A stretch of DNA of 64,000 nucleotides from Viola odorata (Eukaryota; Streptophyta; Magnoliopsida; Malpighiales; Violaceae). A program made the translations under genes and the position numbers. Numbering within the stretch: the stretch's first letter is position 1; each line of letters begins with the position of its first letter. This document shows positions 14,515-24,840 of this stretch, piece after piece. The stretch is taken from positions 48,030,564 to 48,094,563 of the forward strand of contig OY829543.1 of the NCBI GenBank assembly GCA_963691705.1, written 5' to 3'. The notes below the pieces were generated by a model. That model was not told the DNA's origin. It saw nothing but the letters and a program-made list of their open reading frames with translations, and ran no database searches.

Positions 14515-17500
14515 TTAAATGGATATCAGATAATCAAATGTAAAGGGGTTGAAGAAATGAGCAGCCTCATTTTCTATGAACTCCAATTGCTTCTTAAATA
14601 GGTGCATGTACACCACCCAGTCACCATTCCCTGTCGGGCTTGGCATCGGCATCACATACCCTGCATTTCCACCCCAAGGAAAATGGTATGATCCAAAGAC
14701 AGGCATCCCCCACCCGAAATCCGCCTTCGTGATCGGAAACCTTTGGCCGGATGAGATCACCACCGCAGGACCATCGTTACTCCCGCAACAATATATCTTA
14801 GCCATAGCTGGCTCCGGCCTATGCGCCTCGACCCAATCAATCAACCCAAGAAAATGCTCTTTAGTCACCGAACTCTCCAAGAAGTCATGCACCTCGTTCG
14901 CCACGCTACTCAACGTATTTCCGGCTAGGTCCTCCACTTTCTTGGTGCCAAATGGAATGGACAACACATTGCCAAAGTATCGGTTCATTAGCGACGATTT
15001 GTTTACCATTTCGTTGTCTTTTAATCTCATCCTCCCATCCAGAACTACACCCATTTTAGAAATTTGTGTGTTTCGTGTCGTGTCGTCTTTGTTACCTGAT
15101 TTGCCAATCATTTGCCACAAGAATGCAGTGAAAGACTCAAGTTTTGTCCTCTTGTCCTCATTTGTGCTGGCGAGTGATTGGAGTTGGTTGAGTGCTTGTT
15201 CTTTAACGTAGTAAATGCGACTAATCAAGTAGTTGTCGTCGTTGGGATCTGTCGCATGGGAAGGAGGAGGAGGTGACATTTTGGAGACAGGGACATACAT
15301 GTCGTCTAGAAAAGGGGCGATAGGCCCACCATGACGTCGAGGGTTAAACAAAGATCGTCTGAAAGATGGGAGGATTGAGATGGGCTTGGATTGAGCTGTT
15401 TCGGCCCATGACACAAGAAACATGTTGAATGAATAGGCATCTGATATGCGATGATCGAATATGCACCCCACCACGAGAGAGCCGCATCGTAGTTGAGTTG
15501 CCTGAAAATCATTTTGTACAAAATTTACAAAGATTTTAGTTACCATAACATGGAAAAGAAGAAAAGAAAAAATGTTTAGACTTTTCTTTTTTGTTTTCTA
15601 CATTTTTTTTTCAATAAGCAGACAAATTTTATAGATGAAGCAGTCATGGCGCGCATGACAAGGCAACATAAAAAGCTACAACAGCTGGAACAATTATCCG
15701 AATTCAATTATGTGGGCTTTCTTTCCCACTTATTAGACTTTTTATTATTATTAGTTATAACAATTATGTTTGGACTTTGGAGTGAAAACCAATCACACAA
15801 CTTCGTATTACCTGATTTGATGAGCAAAGCATCATTTTCCATGCTAAAGTAATTTCTCTTTTTTTCAAGTGGTAGTACGTAGTCTACGTCCCATGCAATT
15901 ATCTGGTTTTTTAGTGACTAATCAAAAACGACAACTAAGTTGATATAAAAACGTAGGAGTTTGTAGTTTTTAATATCGTATTTCTTGTAAGATTTGACAA
16001 GGTTATATGGTTCCAACCTCTCTAACTTATGTGAGAAGAAAAATTAGAAAGCAAAAACAAGTAGACAAATATAGCGGGAGAGAAGAAAAAATGGATAGAA
16101 ATTGTCAAGAATCAGTACAACATCTCAACCTTAGGTGACTTATGGACGAGTCAAAACAAAAAATTATCTGCTACTTGGCGAGACATCATTGATGTTTGTG
16201 GGAGGAGCTCTTCTTTATTTGGATTTTGGACAGCTAATACAAAGTTGTCGTTAGGATTCGGTGAGTTTGTTAAATTCTGGTGGGACCCTTGGGCTTGTGA
16301 TTACCCCCTAGCTCTAAAATATCCTCGCTTACACTCCCTAGCTCGTACTCAGACGGGATCAGTTATGGCTCAAGGCAGCTGGGTTGGTGATGAGTGGCAG
16401 TGGAAATGGGACTGGAGACGAGCTCTTTTTGAGTGGGAAGTTGCAGAAGTTAACGAAATGAGGTCTCTCCTTCATGCGCCTGATAGATCGGAGAACTCTC
16501 ATGGCTTGAGCTGGATCCTAGAACCATCCAAGAACTTCTCCATAAAATCATTTTGCTCTGGTATAGAACAGATCCGTCATGGTCAAAGACGGAACCACTT
16601 TCTCTCTGCTTGTTGGCGTGGCCACATACCTTACCGTGTGGAATTTTTTACTTGGTTGGTCTTACAGGAGCGGATTGCCACTAGATCGTTTCTTCACCAT
16701 CGCCAAGTCATTACTGCAGACAACAATTCCTGCCCTTTATGCGATGGCCAAGTAGAGACTGTGCATCATCTATTTCTTCATTGCGATCGGATTGATGAGA
16801 TGTGGGGAGCAATATTTCAGTGGGCAGGAATCAGGTGGACCAGACCGAAACGAATAGATGAGTTATGGCACAGCTGGACCGACATTCTTCCAACCACGCA
16901 ACGGGAAACTAAAGACTTGTGGAGGATGCTCCTAAGTGCGATTATATGGACTGTTTGGAAACACCGAAACTCCACAGTGTTTCGTCAGACTACGATCAGA
17001 CCTCACCTTATATTCCACGATATATTTACCACGTGGCACTACTGGATACGAAATAGAGATCGGAGCTTCCCGTACACTGCATCTCAGATGACCTTTTCTC
17101 CCATTTGGCTGTAAGTCTGGGGTCGTTCCCCAGATAGTGGAGTTACGTGATTTCTTCTGATTCCAGTTTGCCTTAGTCTAGATCTTTTCTATCGTGCTTT
17201 GCCTGGATTGTGAGTAGTTTAGGTTGCTGCTTTTTTCTCTGTAAGCTTGCTTGGTAGGCAGTGTTAGCTGCCTCTTTTTTCTGTCATGAGCTTCATGATA
17301 GTTTTCTCTATATATATTTATCAGCTTATTTAAAAAAAAAAAAAATAAATAAAAAAAAAAAAAAAAAAGTAGACAAATAAGGAGCTTTTTTTTATAATTA
17401 AGGATGGGCCATTCGTTTGCAAAAACGGTTCAACTCACAAATTACTAGCAACCTTATTTGATTATGTTTTCTTTAGACTTTAGTCCCTCCTACTTTCCGA

Positions 17501-18560
17501 TTAGCATGCCAATATTAATTGGTTGCAACAAACTTAAATTTAGAATTAGCAAAATTAAGATATTTATGAAAAAATGACGTGTTTATTATTTTTCTTCGTC
17601 AAGGATATCCGATAATTCGGCCATCACATTAGATACCGACTATTTCGAGCTCGAGCCGAATAGGACTCTGAAGGGCAGTAAACTTTCATTCACAATTTTT
17701 AACACAATTACAAACGCAAAGCTTGAACCTGAGACGATGGTTGTTACTATTATTATTTATTTTCATTTTTTCCTTTTATAATACCTGTTTCGTGTACATA
17801 TATATGCGAAAGGAATTTTTTTAAGATTGGAGAGATTGTTTTTGTAGGCGTTGCCAAATTGGGTATGTGTTAGTGAAATTAAGAAATTAGTTTATCTTGT
17901 TCTTGCATACAGTTCTTAATTTAGTTTATATTAAAGTAGATAATTATTGAGCTATATGCCTATCAATTAAGCTAAATATCCACCGACTATGATTCAAAAT
18001 TTTACTTAATTATCGTAATTGAGAAATTGAGTTGAGTTGAGCTGAGTAATAGAAAAATAACGAAAAGGGTTGTCATTAAAAAAACAAGAAACATTAATAT
18101 ATAGAAATAGAGAGAGGAAAATTAGGAGAAGGAAGACCTGGATAGCAAGGATTCCATGCATCTTTTTGGGGACAAGTTTTCCCTCAATACTTTGATCAGG
18201 ATTATAAAAGTTAAGGTCCTTGAGGTCAACGTCCGCATACGCCTCAAGAAAGTCAACCCCGCGGTTGTTGCATAGGATCTCTGGCTCGCCCATGGAGTTC
18301 AAAACAACCTCGCCCGCAAGTGCGTAGTAGGAGACCAGCACCTGAGCCAGCGCCTTCTTAAGGACCCCCACCGGCGATGGCGTGGATGGTGAGGAGGTTT
18401 TGTAGCACAACACGACACCCACATCCACCGGCGGGAGCAGCAAGTCCAGGTTGGAGAGTGGCAGCCAATGCTCTTGCAACGGCAGCGCCGCCGACACCAC
18501 CTCCACCTTCCTCACTTCCACACTATAATCAATATCCCCGTTGGTCGCGACAGACACCAT
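14515..18560 (-). CDS. BAHD acyltransferase (HCT / alcohol acyltransferase-like), 2 exons
   Basis: BAHD enzymes move acyl groups from acyl-CoA to alcohols or amines in the cytosol during specialised metabolism. Exon 1 is 18138-18560 (141 codons) and exon 2 is 14515-15501 (328 codons plus stop), giving 469 residues, slightly longer than the usual 430-460. The catalytic HxxxD is HRISD at residues 158-162, just after the splice junction. The structural DFGWG motif is intact at 402-406. The single intron falls directly before the ATQLRCG strand preceding HxxxD, a known intron site in this family. Donor CAG|GTCTTC and acceptor TTTTCAG fit GT-AG. The 2.6-kb intron contains a LINE fragment. Wording around the motifs is closest to what I recall of coniferyl-alcohol or shikimate acyltransferase-like proteins, but the substrate cannot be deduced. 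No break is seen, so the gene may be functional. Confidence 0.88.
16072..17366 (+). mobile_element. 5'-truncated LINE (L1-type) 3' end inserted in the BAHD intron
   Basis: The insert is bounded by a perfect 13-bp target duplication AAGTAGACAAATA (16059-16071 and 17367-17379) and ends in an A-rich tail (about 17332-17366). It lies antisense to the host gene. An open frame at 16245-17114 (289 codons) encodes the cysteine/histidine domain that follows reverse transcriptase in plant LINEs (zf-RVT: [15 protein letters not shown], then [18 protein letters not shown]) and the tail ending in WKHRNSTVF. The RT and endonuclease parts are missing, as expected for abortive target-primed reverse transcription. 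The open frame and sharp duplication suggest a fairly recent event. Confidence 0.9.
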
Positions 18561-18679
18561 ATTTTTTTAGTTATTAATACTTATATGTAATTTGAATATT
18601 ATTGCAATGGTTTGAGAAATACTATACTAGCTAGCTTCTTATATAAATATATACATCAATTGTCTTTTGGTTACTATTT
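18561..18679 (-). promoter_or_regulatory. Proximal promoter/leader of the BAHD gene
   Basis: A TATA-rich run (about 18635-18652, TATATATTTATATAAG read on the minus strand) lies 75-90 bases upstream of the BAHD start codon and may be its TATA box. The flanking foldback element begins immediately beyond. Confidence 0.4.
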
Positions 18680-18938
18680 TTTTTTGGATTGAACTCTTTT
18701 AATTTTCTCTTGAACATTCATGTTAAAAAAATCTAAACCGTTTAATAAAATTGGACGGATGAGATTAAAAATTCAAATCATTAATGAGTTGACTAGTTAA
18801 TAAAATTCAACAAATGGTTAACTCATTAATGACTTTAATTTTTAATCTCATCTATCCAATTTTATCGAACGGTTTAGATTTTTCTAATATAACTGGTCAT
18901 GTTTAAGAAAAAATTAGAGGAGTCGGATCCTATTTTTT
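18680..18938. mobile_element. MITE-like foldback element next to the BAHD promoter
   Basis: The two halves (about 18686-18790 and 18815-18930) are near reverse complements over about 105 bases, with ends GGATTGAACTC and GAGTCGGATCC inverted, flanked by T-rich tracts. The terminal phrase, ending GGATCC, is a common plant MITE type. A shorter relic of the same family is at about 45028-45085. Confidence 0.75.
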
Positions 18939-19122
18939 TTTTGTTGCCTTAGATGAGTTTTCTTGTAGTGAACTAACAACGTTTGGTGATGGATTATTGA
19001 CGTAATTTTATAAATAAATCAAACAGAAATATTGTTAGGTCCACCAACCATATACGTAATTTCCTTGACAATTTTCCTTCAAATAATTACATTCTTTAAC
19101 ACTAGTCAATTAATTAATTAAT

Positions 19123-20072
19123 GGAAAAAAGGGGTTAGAGGATTCCGAACTTTAATGTTTTATTTAATGGGAACCCTCAATTATTTTTGTCTTTTTACAC
19201 CCGTCAACTATTTTTTTTTGTTTAATCACAACCCTACCGTCACGGTTTGCTGACATGATACCATTATGTGCTGCGTTATGTACTCACTCAATGTCACGTC
19301 AACAAAACACGTCAGTAACTTGCCACATCAAGAAGCGTACCAGGAGGTAATTAAACAAAAAAAAAAATTAAGGGTTGCGATTAATCAAAACATTAAAATT
19401 CAATCAAGATTGTTTTATGTCATTTTCCTTAATTTAATCAATAACCCAAATTCCTCTTTTCCTTTCTTTTTTATATACAACAGTATAATGATAATAATAA
19501 TAATAATAAAAATAAAATTGGAATTAATACTTTATTGTTAGAATTAGAGGCAATTATAATTAATTTGGAATAAGGTTGCTTACAAAATAACTTAACAATT
19601 AGAAGTAATTATAATTAATCTGATTAATTATGATTATTAATAGAAAGACAATAAAGGTGGAGAGAATCTAGAAAATTCTCATTCGTTTAAATTTTCTGGA
19701 AAAAAATCCATCCAGCAAGAATGAATTGAAGAAGGAAAAATAAAAAGAAACAAAAACAGAAAGTATAATAAAATAAATATGGCAAAAAGACATAAAATAA
19801 CTCTGAACTTTAATGTTTTTATTTAATTACCTCCCTGGTTTGATGACATGGCTTGCTTCTTGATGTGCCTGGGATGGTGTGGCAAGTTACTGGCGTGTCT
19901 TGTTGACATGGCATCGAGTGAGTACATGATGTGGCACATAACTGTGTCATGTCAGCAAAACGTGACGGTAGAGCTGTGATTAAACAAAAAAAATAGTTGA
20001 GGGGTGTAAAAAGACAAGAGAGTTTCCATTAAATAAAATATAAAAATGTAGAGTACTCTGACCCTTTTTGCC
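19123..20072. mobile_element. Long-armed foldback element (MULE-like), 950 bp
   Basis: Left arm 19123-19425 and right arm about 19785-20072 are imperfect reverse complements nearly 300 bp long, starting GGAAAAAAGGGGTTAGAG and ending as its inverse. A unique AT-rich spacer (about 19426-19784) carries no gene. Both flanks are the same ATTAATTAAT low-complexity word, so a 9-10 bp target duplication typical of Mutator-like elements is compatible but not proven. The small frame at 19266-19541 is an artefact of the arm. Confidence 0.75.
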
Positions 20073-20199
20073 ATTAATTAATTAATTATAGACATCTTTA
20101 ATAAAATTGAATCTGTCTTTCTTCAATTGCAACAATTGCATGAACATTGCACGTATTGGAAAAATAATGATGACAATGGTAGAGAGTAGACTCACTCTT

Positions 20200-20700
20200 T
20201 CGGAGTCGGAGGTCGGAGGTTTCTGGGAGAGAAGGACGACAAGGCAGACATTGTGGATGTGTTGATCGGATGGCGTAATACGGATGATCTTTCTGTCATT
20301 CCAATTGTTGGTATGGGTGGAATTGGTAAGACTACTCTTGCTCACTTGGCTTTCAATGACGTGAAGCTTGAAAATGTGATTTATGCAAGAGCAGCTAAAG
20401 AAACACAACCTTTTGGTGTTGGAACTATCATGGGAGAATGATTACAATGGCAGTGATTCTATTGATGTCTGTCATAAAAATCTAAAAAGATTCCGACTGA
20501 AAAGGATAGCAGACCTGACATCACTCCGCGAGTTGTCACTATGGGACTGTCCTAATCTTGAGTCATTGCCAAGTGCAATGCAGCGAATGAGTTCACTAGA
20601 GCGCCTCTCTATTTGGCAATGTCCAACTCTGGAGCAAAGGTGCGAGAGGGAGGATGGCGAAGAATGGGATAAAATAGCTCACATTCTAGAGATTCATATG
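20200..20700 (+). pseudogene. NB-ARC/LRR disease-resistance gene remnant
   Basis: The first part (about 20220-20400) encodes the start of an NB-ARC nucleotide-binding domain with an intact P-loop [10 protein letters not shown] at 20311-20340. From about 20440 the translation jumps to the last leucine-rich repeats (TSLRELSLWDCPNLESLP, then the typical tail CEREDGEEWDKIAHI, about 20640-20680). The ARC region and nearly all repeats are missing, and there is a frame change between the pieces. A stop closes the P-loop frame at about 20441. A second frame disturbance lies just upstream near 20205-20225. This is an internally deleted relic of a CC-NBS-LRR intracellular immune receptor, not a working gene. 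The foldback at 19123-20072 lies directly upstream. Confidence 0.85.
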
Positions 20701-22353
20701 AATGACCAAGAGATCGTAACACAACAGTTAGTGGCATTTGAAGCAACTGATAAAGGTACGAAGCACTTTCCAAGTTCTTCAATGTATAAAGATATACCGT
20801 GTGCCAAGAAGATGACAACTACAGATAACTTTCTTTTCTTGAGCAAATTCATTTATATTTTTCGAACTAACAATTATGTTGTACATAGTAGTGGAAGGTA
20901 AAATAACTAGTTTTGTTTATCTGGGACAGCTAAAGCATGTCGAGCTTTGCAAAAGGTAAAGAGAGTGAACACTGTCTTGATTCAGCCATGTTTGAAGAGT
21001 ATCAGAACTGTTTCTTCTTCAGTCCTTCAAAGATGAAAAGCAACTCCTCCACCCGATGATCGAGTGACATCTTAACATCGAAAACCCAGGAGGGCAAGTT
21101 CAAGACCAATGGAAATTCGGTCTGGTAATTATTTTCCCGACAACTTTTTTGTTTCTTTGTTTGTATTGTATTCCTTGATTCTTCTTCTAATTGTTGTTAA
21201 TCCATCTCTCTATTCAGCTAGATTGTTTGTGGGTAAAAGTAAGATGGGACATTCAATGGTCGATCGATACTGGTGTTATATGTTTTTTTAAGTTGTGAAA
21301 ACACTAATGGAACCTCATATTGGTGCCCGTTCTGTGAGAGTGGGTTTCTGGAAAGGAATGGGCAGAGTGCAGGTGGCCTAAATAACAGTTGGTTTCATTC
21401 AATATCCGAGGATGTGTCATTTCTTTCTGCTCCAATCTTGATTGATTGATGGTTGGTTTAGGCACTTCTCACGCGCTTGGTGCCGCTCAAGAACACATTG
21501 GAAGCAACAACCTGTTTCCATCTGCATATGGTTCAAGATCTTCAACTCCAGTGAAGAACTTCCGAATATGCAGCAGAAACAATAATGGTAGCAGTCTGAT
21601 CTTGGTAAGGTCCTTTCAGCAATTTGAATATCATACTCAAAATTTGGCTGAGGATGATCCTAGCCGGTATGGGACCCTTCCAGCACAGAAAGAAGCAGTT
21701 TATGCAATGCCAACCATTTCTTTTCAGCGGAATTTATAGTGTTCAGAAATCTTTCTTGGAAGTTACGCAAAGGACATGCATAGCTCTTCTCCAATTTGCA
21801 GATTCCAGATTCTCTCCAACCAGTCCAATATTGAAGGAGATCGACCGAGAAGTAGAGAAGAGAATGGATAATAATACTGCTCGTACTGATAATTCAGTGG
21901 CAGAGGATGGGCAGAGCATGGGAATGGCCTTTTGATGGTTTGTTCCCATAGTCATAATCTCAATCTCAGACTGGTAAAAGCTGTGACAATGTTCGAAAGT
22001 TTCTCATGTATGATGACTGAACATATTTGCAGGTGTAAAATTCTCTAGCTTTTTGAAGTTTTCATTCCTATAAATAAAAGAAACAAGTCTTTTAAAGGAC
22101 ACACCAGTGATGACTGATGACATCTTTCTTTGTTCATATTTGGTGTCAACCCTGTCTATGTAAACAGGTAGATAGGATTTTCAGCAAGCAGAAGGAGGAA
22201 AAGAACATGGGAGGAATAAAATAAACTAGTTCAATTGTCAAATTTGTGAAAATTCTACATTTAAGTTGTTCTCAACATGAATGAAGGTTAACTTGAAACT
22301 AAAAGAATCAAATCCGCAAAATTTTGGAGCCGTAGTTTGTCAAAATCTTCTGC
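20701..22353 (+). other. Exon-like sequence of unidentified plus-strand gene or pseudogene
   Basis: The stretch has the base composition of exons rather than intergenic DNA, most clearly about 20930-21120, 21446-21739 and 21740-21935. The open stretches 21446-21739 (ending SFQRNL) and 21624-21935 (a frame reading SFLEVTQRTCIALLQFADSRF and ending SMGMAF) overlap in different frames. I do not recognise either product, cannot place convincing splice sites, and see stops in the 20930-21120 part. It may be a broken gene or the 3' end of a transcript. No function is proposed. Confidence 0.35.
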
Positions 22354-22463
22354 AATTTAATCATTGCACAGATATGATCTTGATCACAGAAGTATTGATC
22401 TTGTGCAATTTAATCACTGCACGTACATGATCTTGATCACAGAAGAAGTATTGATCTTGTGCA
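22354..22463. repeat. Tandem duplication of the pyruvate kinase C-terminal segment
   Basis: A unit of about 54-57 bp is present twice head to tail, at 22407-22463 and 22354-22407, with a 3-bp indel and a few substitutions. The first copy is coding (last 16 codons plus stop of pyruvate kinase). The second lies past the stop, in the presumed 3' UTR. Confidence 0.85.
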
Positions 22464-24715
22464 GTGCCACAATTGAATCCCCTGACTTGCAGAGTCCCTT
22501 CTTCTTGGCATATTCCAAGGCACTCTCAATTATTTCTTCAGTTGTCTCGAGATGAGAAGCTTTTCCAGACGTTGAGCTCAGAATTGGCACGACACCGCGG
22601 TAAACAAGGCTATGCCTGGCAGGAGTTTCATCACTGCATGACCACTCAAAGGAATCGGTTTTGATCTCTGGAACAATGACAGACAGAATTGGGACACTTG
22701 GTCTGTACTTAGACACCAGCTTCGCGGTGCTCCCACCCTTGGTTAAGACCAAAATAAAAGGTGCTCTGATGCTGTTTGCCGTCCTCACAGCTGAAGAAGC
22801 CAGACTCTCTAAGGGGCTCATAGGCATAGGAGCATTCTCCATAATCTTCTTGAAAAGGTCTCCATAGTTGATGAAGTTCTCAGCTTCCACGCAAATTCTG
22901 GCCATGGTTTGAACAGCAAGTTCAGGGTAGGCTCCGGCAGCAGTTTCTCCACTGAGCATCACACAGTCAGTTCCATCAAGAACTGCATTGGCAACATCGG
23001 TAGCTTCAGCTCGTGTGGGCCTTGGAGACTTGATCATGGACTCCAACATCTGAGTTGCTGTCACCACAGGCTTACCGAGAATGTTGGCCTTGTAGATCAT
23101 CAACTTTTGAGCTAGGAATATCTTCTCAATCGGGATTTCCATACCCAGGTCGCCTCTTGCCACCATAAATGCATCAGAATTTGCAAGAATATCATCAAAA
23201 TTAGCAACCCCTTCTTGATTTTCAACCTGCCAGAATATGCAAGAGACAGATTAAATAATGCAACAGACACATCAAGAATGTTTCGTAGCAGCAAAGTCAC
23301 TTTGTAAACATCAGACAAGAAGTAGGTTCTAGTTTGCTTACCTTTGACATGAGAATGATGTTCTTTGCATGATCTCCTAGGAGATTTCTGACCTCCACCA
23401 GGTCTGAACCTTTGCGAACAAAGGACAGTGCAATCATATCAATCTTATTAGGGACTCCCCAGTTCAGGATGTCTTCTCTGTCCTTCTCTGTTAAGGTAGG
23501 GAGATCGACGATGACTCCAGGAAGATTGACATTCTTTTTCTCACCCAAAACAGCAGAGTTTTCACAGCGGCAGCGAACCAAACCCTGCTTCTTGTCACAA
23601 GCCAGAACTGTTAGCGAAATTGTGCCATCAGAACACAAAATAGTGCTTCCTGGGTTCACATCTTCAGCCAACTTTTTGTAGCTCATGGAGATCATGCTCT
23701 CATCACCATTCAGTGTATAATCAGTAGAGATGAGAATATCCTGACCCTGCTTCAGTTGTACAGGCTTCCCATCCTTCAACAACCCAGTTCTAATTTCTGG
23801 TCCCTGTCATATTTCAAATTCAAGAAACCATGATAAGTCAATTAATTTCCTCAAACTGTAATAATAATATCTCAAATTCAAGAATCCACGATCAAAGATA
23901 AAAGTGGAGCTTGAACAAATCATCAAATAATAGCCTAACCCCAAACACAAAAAGAAGCATTATGCAGAACTTTCACAAGAATTTTGTTTTGCTTTAGAAA
24001 AGTAAAGCATAAAACATGGAACTTACTTTTGGCGAGGCTTTCTAATCTAAACTAGTATCAGTTCTTCCACAATAATAAAAAAAGGGAGTTTATACAGAGA
24101 ATAATGCTGTGGAACACCGTTCTTCCAAGAGAGAAACTATATATTCTTAGTGTTTGGATTCCTTTTAAAAGTCAGCCACAATGTCCAAGAGTTATGCTTA
24201 ATGGAATCGATTGAATAGCAATTCATCAAAACAGTTGATTAGAAATCTAACAAATTACTACTTTTCTTTTCATTCACTCAATAATAGCAAGATTATGCAC
24301 AAAATCCATCCAAACAAGGTTGATCAAGAAATTAAATCGAATTAAGACCCAATTCCAAAACCCAATAATCAAGGATGTCTTCCATAAACAAACCCAGAAG
24401 CTAAAATCCTAACAGATCCGTAATTAAGATTTAATTAGAACAGAGAAAAAAAAGGAGAGACAAAAAATCTACCTTTGTATCCAACATGACAGCGCATGGA
24501 ATTCCAGTGTTGTTCATGGCGGTCCAGAGATTGTCAAGGGTTTCCTGATGATAAGCATGAGTTCCATGGGAGAAGTTGAAGCGCGCAACGTTCATCCCAG
24601 CCCTCAAAAGCTTCTCTGCCATCTCAACAGACCTAGACATAGGACCCAATGTGCACACAATCTTCGTCTTTGGCCTCTTCTCTGCCATCGCTGCTCCTCC
24701 CAAAATCTTCTCCAT
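22414..24715 (-). CDS. PK: Pyruvate kinase, cytosolic isozyme, 3 exons
   Basis: Converts phosphoenolpyruvate and ADP to pyruvate and ATP, the last step of glycolysis, in the cytosol. Exons are 24473-24715 (81 codons), 23342-23803 (154 codons) and 22414-23226 (270 codons plus stop), giving 505 residues, the normal plant cytosolic length. The N-terminus TKIVCTLGP and VARFNFSHG is the start of the TIM barrel. The catalytic lysine is residue 235 in MSK|VENQEG, exactly at the exon 2/3 boundary. The signature VARGDLGMEIPIEKIFLAQK follows directly. The C-terminal allosteric-type domain runs from about 360, and the chain ends KIMYVQ. No transit peptide precedes the barrel, which with the missing insertions argues against a plastid form. 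All splice sites are GT-AG. The 3' end carries a tandem duplication. Confidence 0.95.
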
Positions 24716-24840
24716 TGATGTGTTTCTACTTGAGGTTTAGGTTTTTTTCTCTTTGTAGTTTGAAGGCAGAAGGGTTTTTGAAGGGTTTTTGAAGGGTTTA
24801 AGTTTTTTTTTATGACACAAAGGGTTGCTCTGTATATATA
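24716..24840 (-). promoter_or_regulatory. Pyruvate kinase leader with short tandem repeats and TATA box
   Basis: A TATATATA box at 24833-24840 lies 118 bases upstream of the start codon. Between them is a tandem of GAAGGGTTTTT-type units (about 24766-24800) that would lie in the leader or core promoter. Confidence 0.5.

Noticed and set aside
14576..15211. 211-codon open frame on the plus strand
   Set aside because: It lies antisense across BAHD exon 2, whose frame has catalytic motifs; the plus frame has no family features.
19266..19541. 91-codon frame
   Set aside because: Lies in the arm of the foldback element and mirrors its inverted copy.
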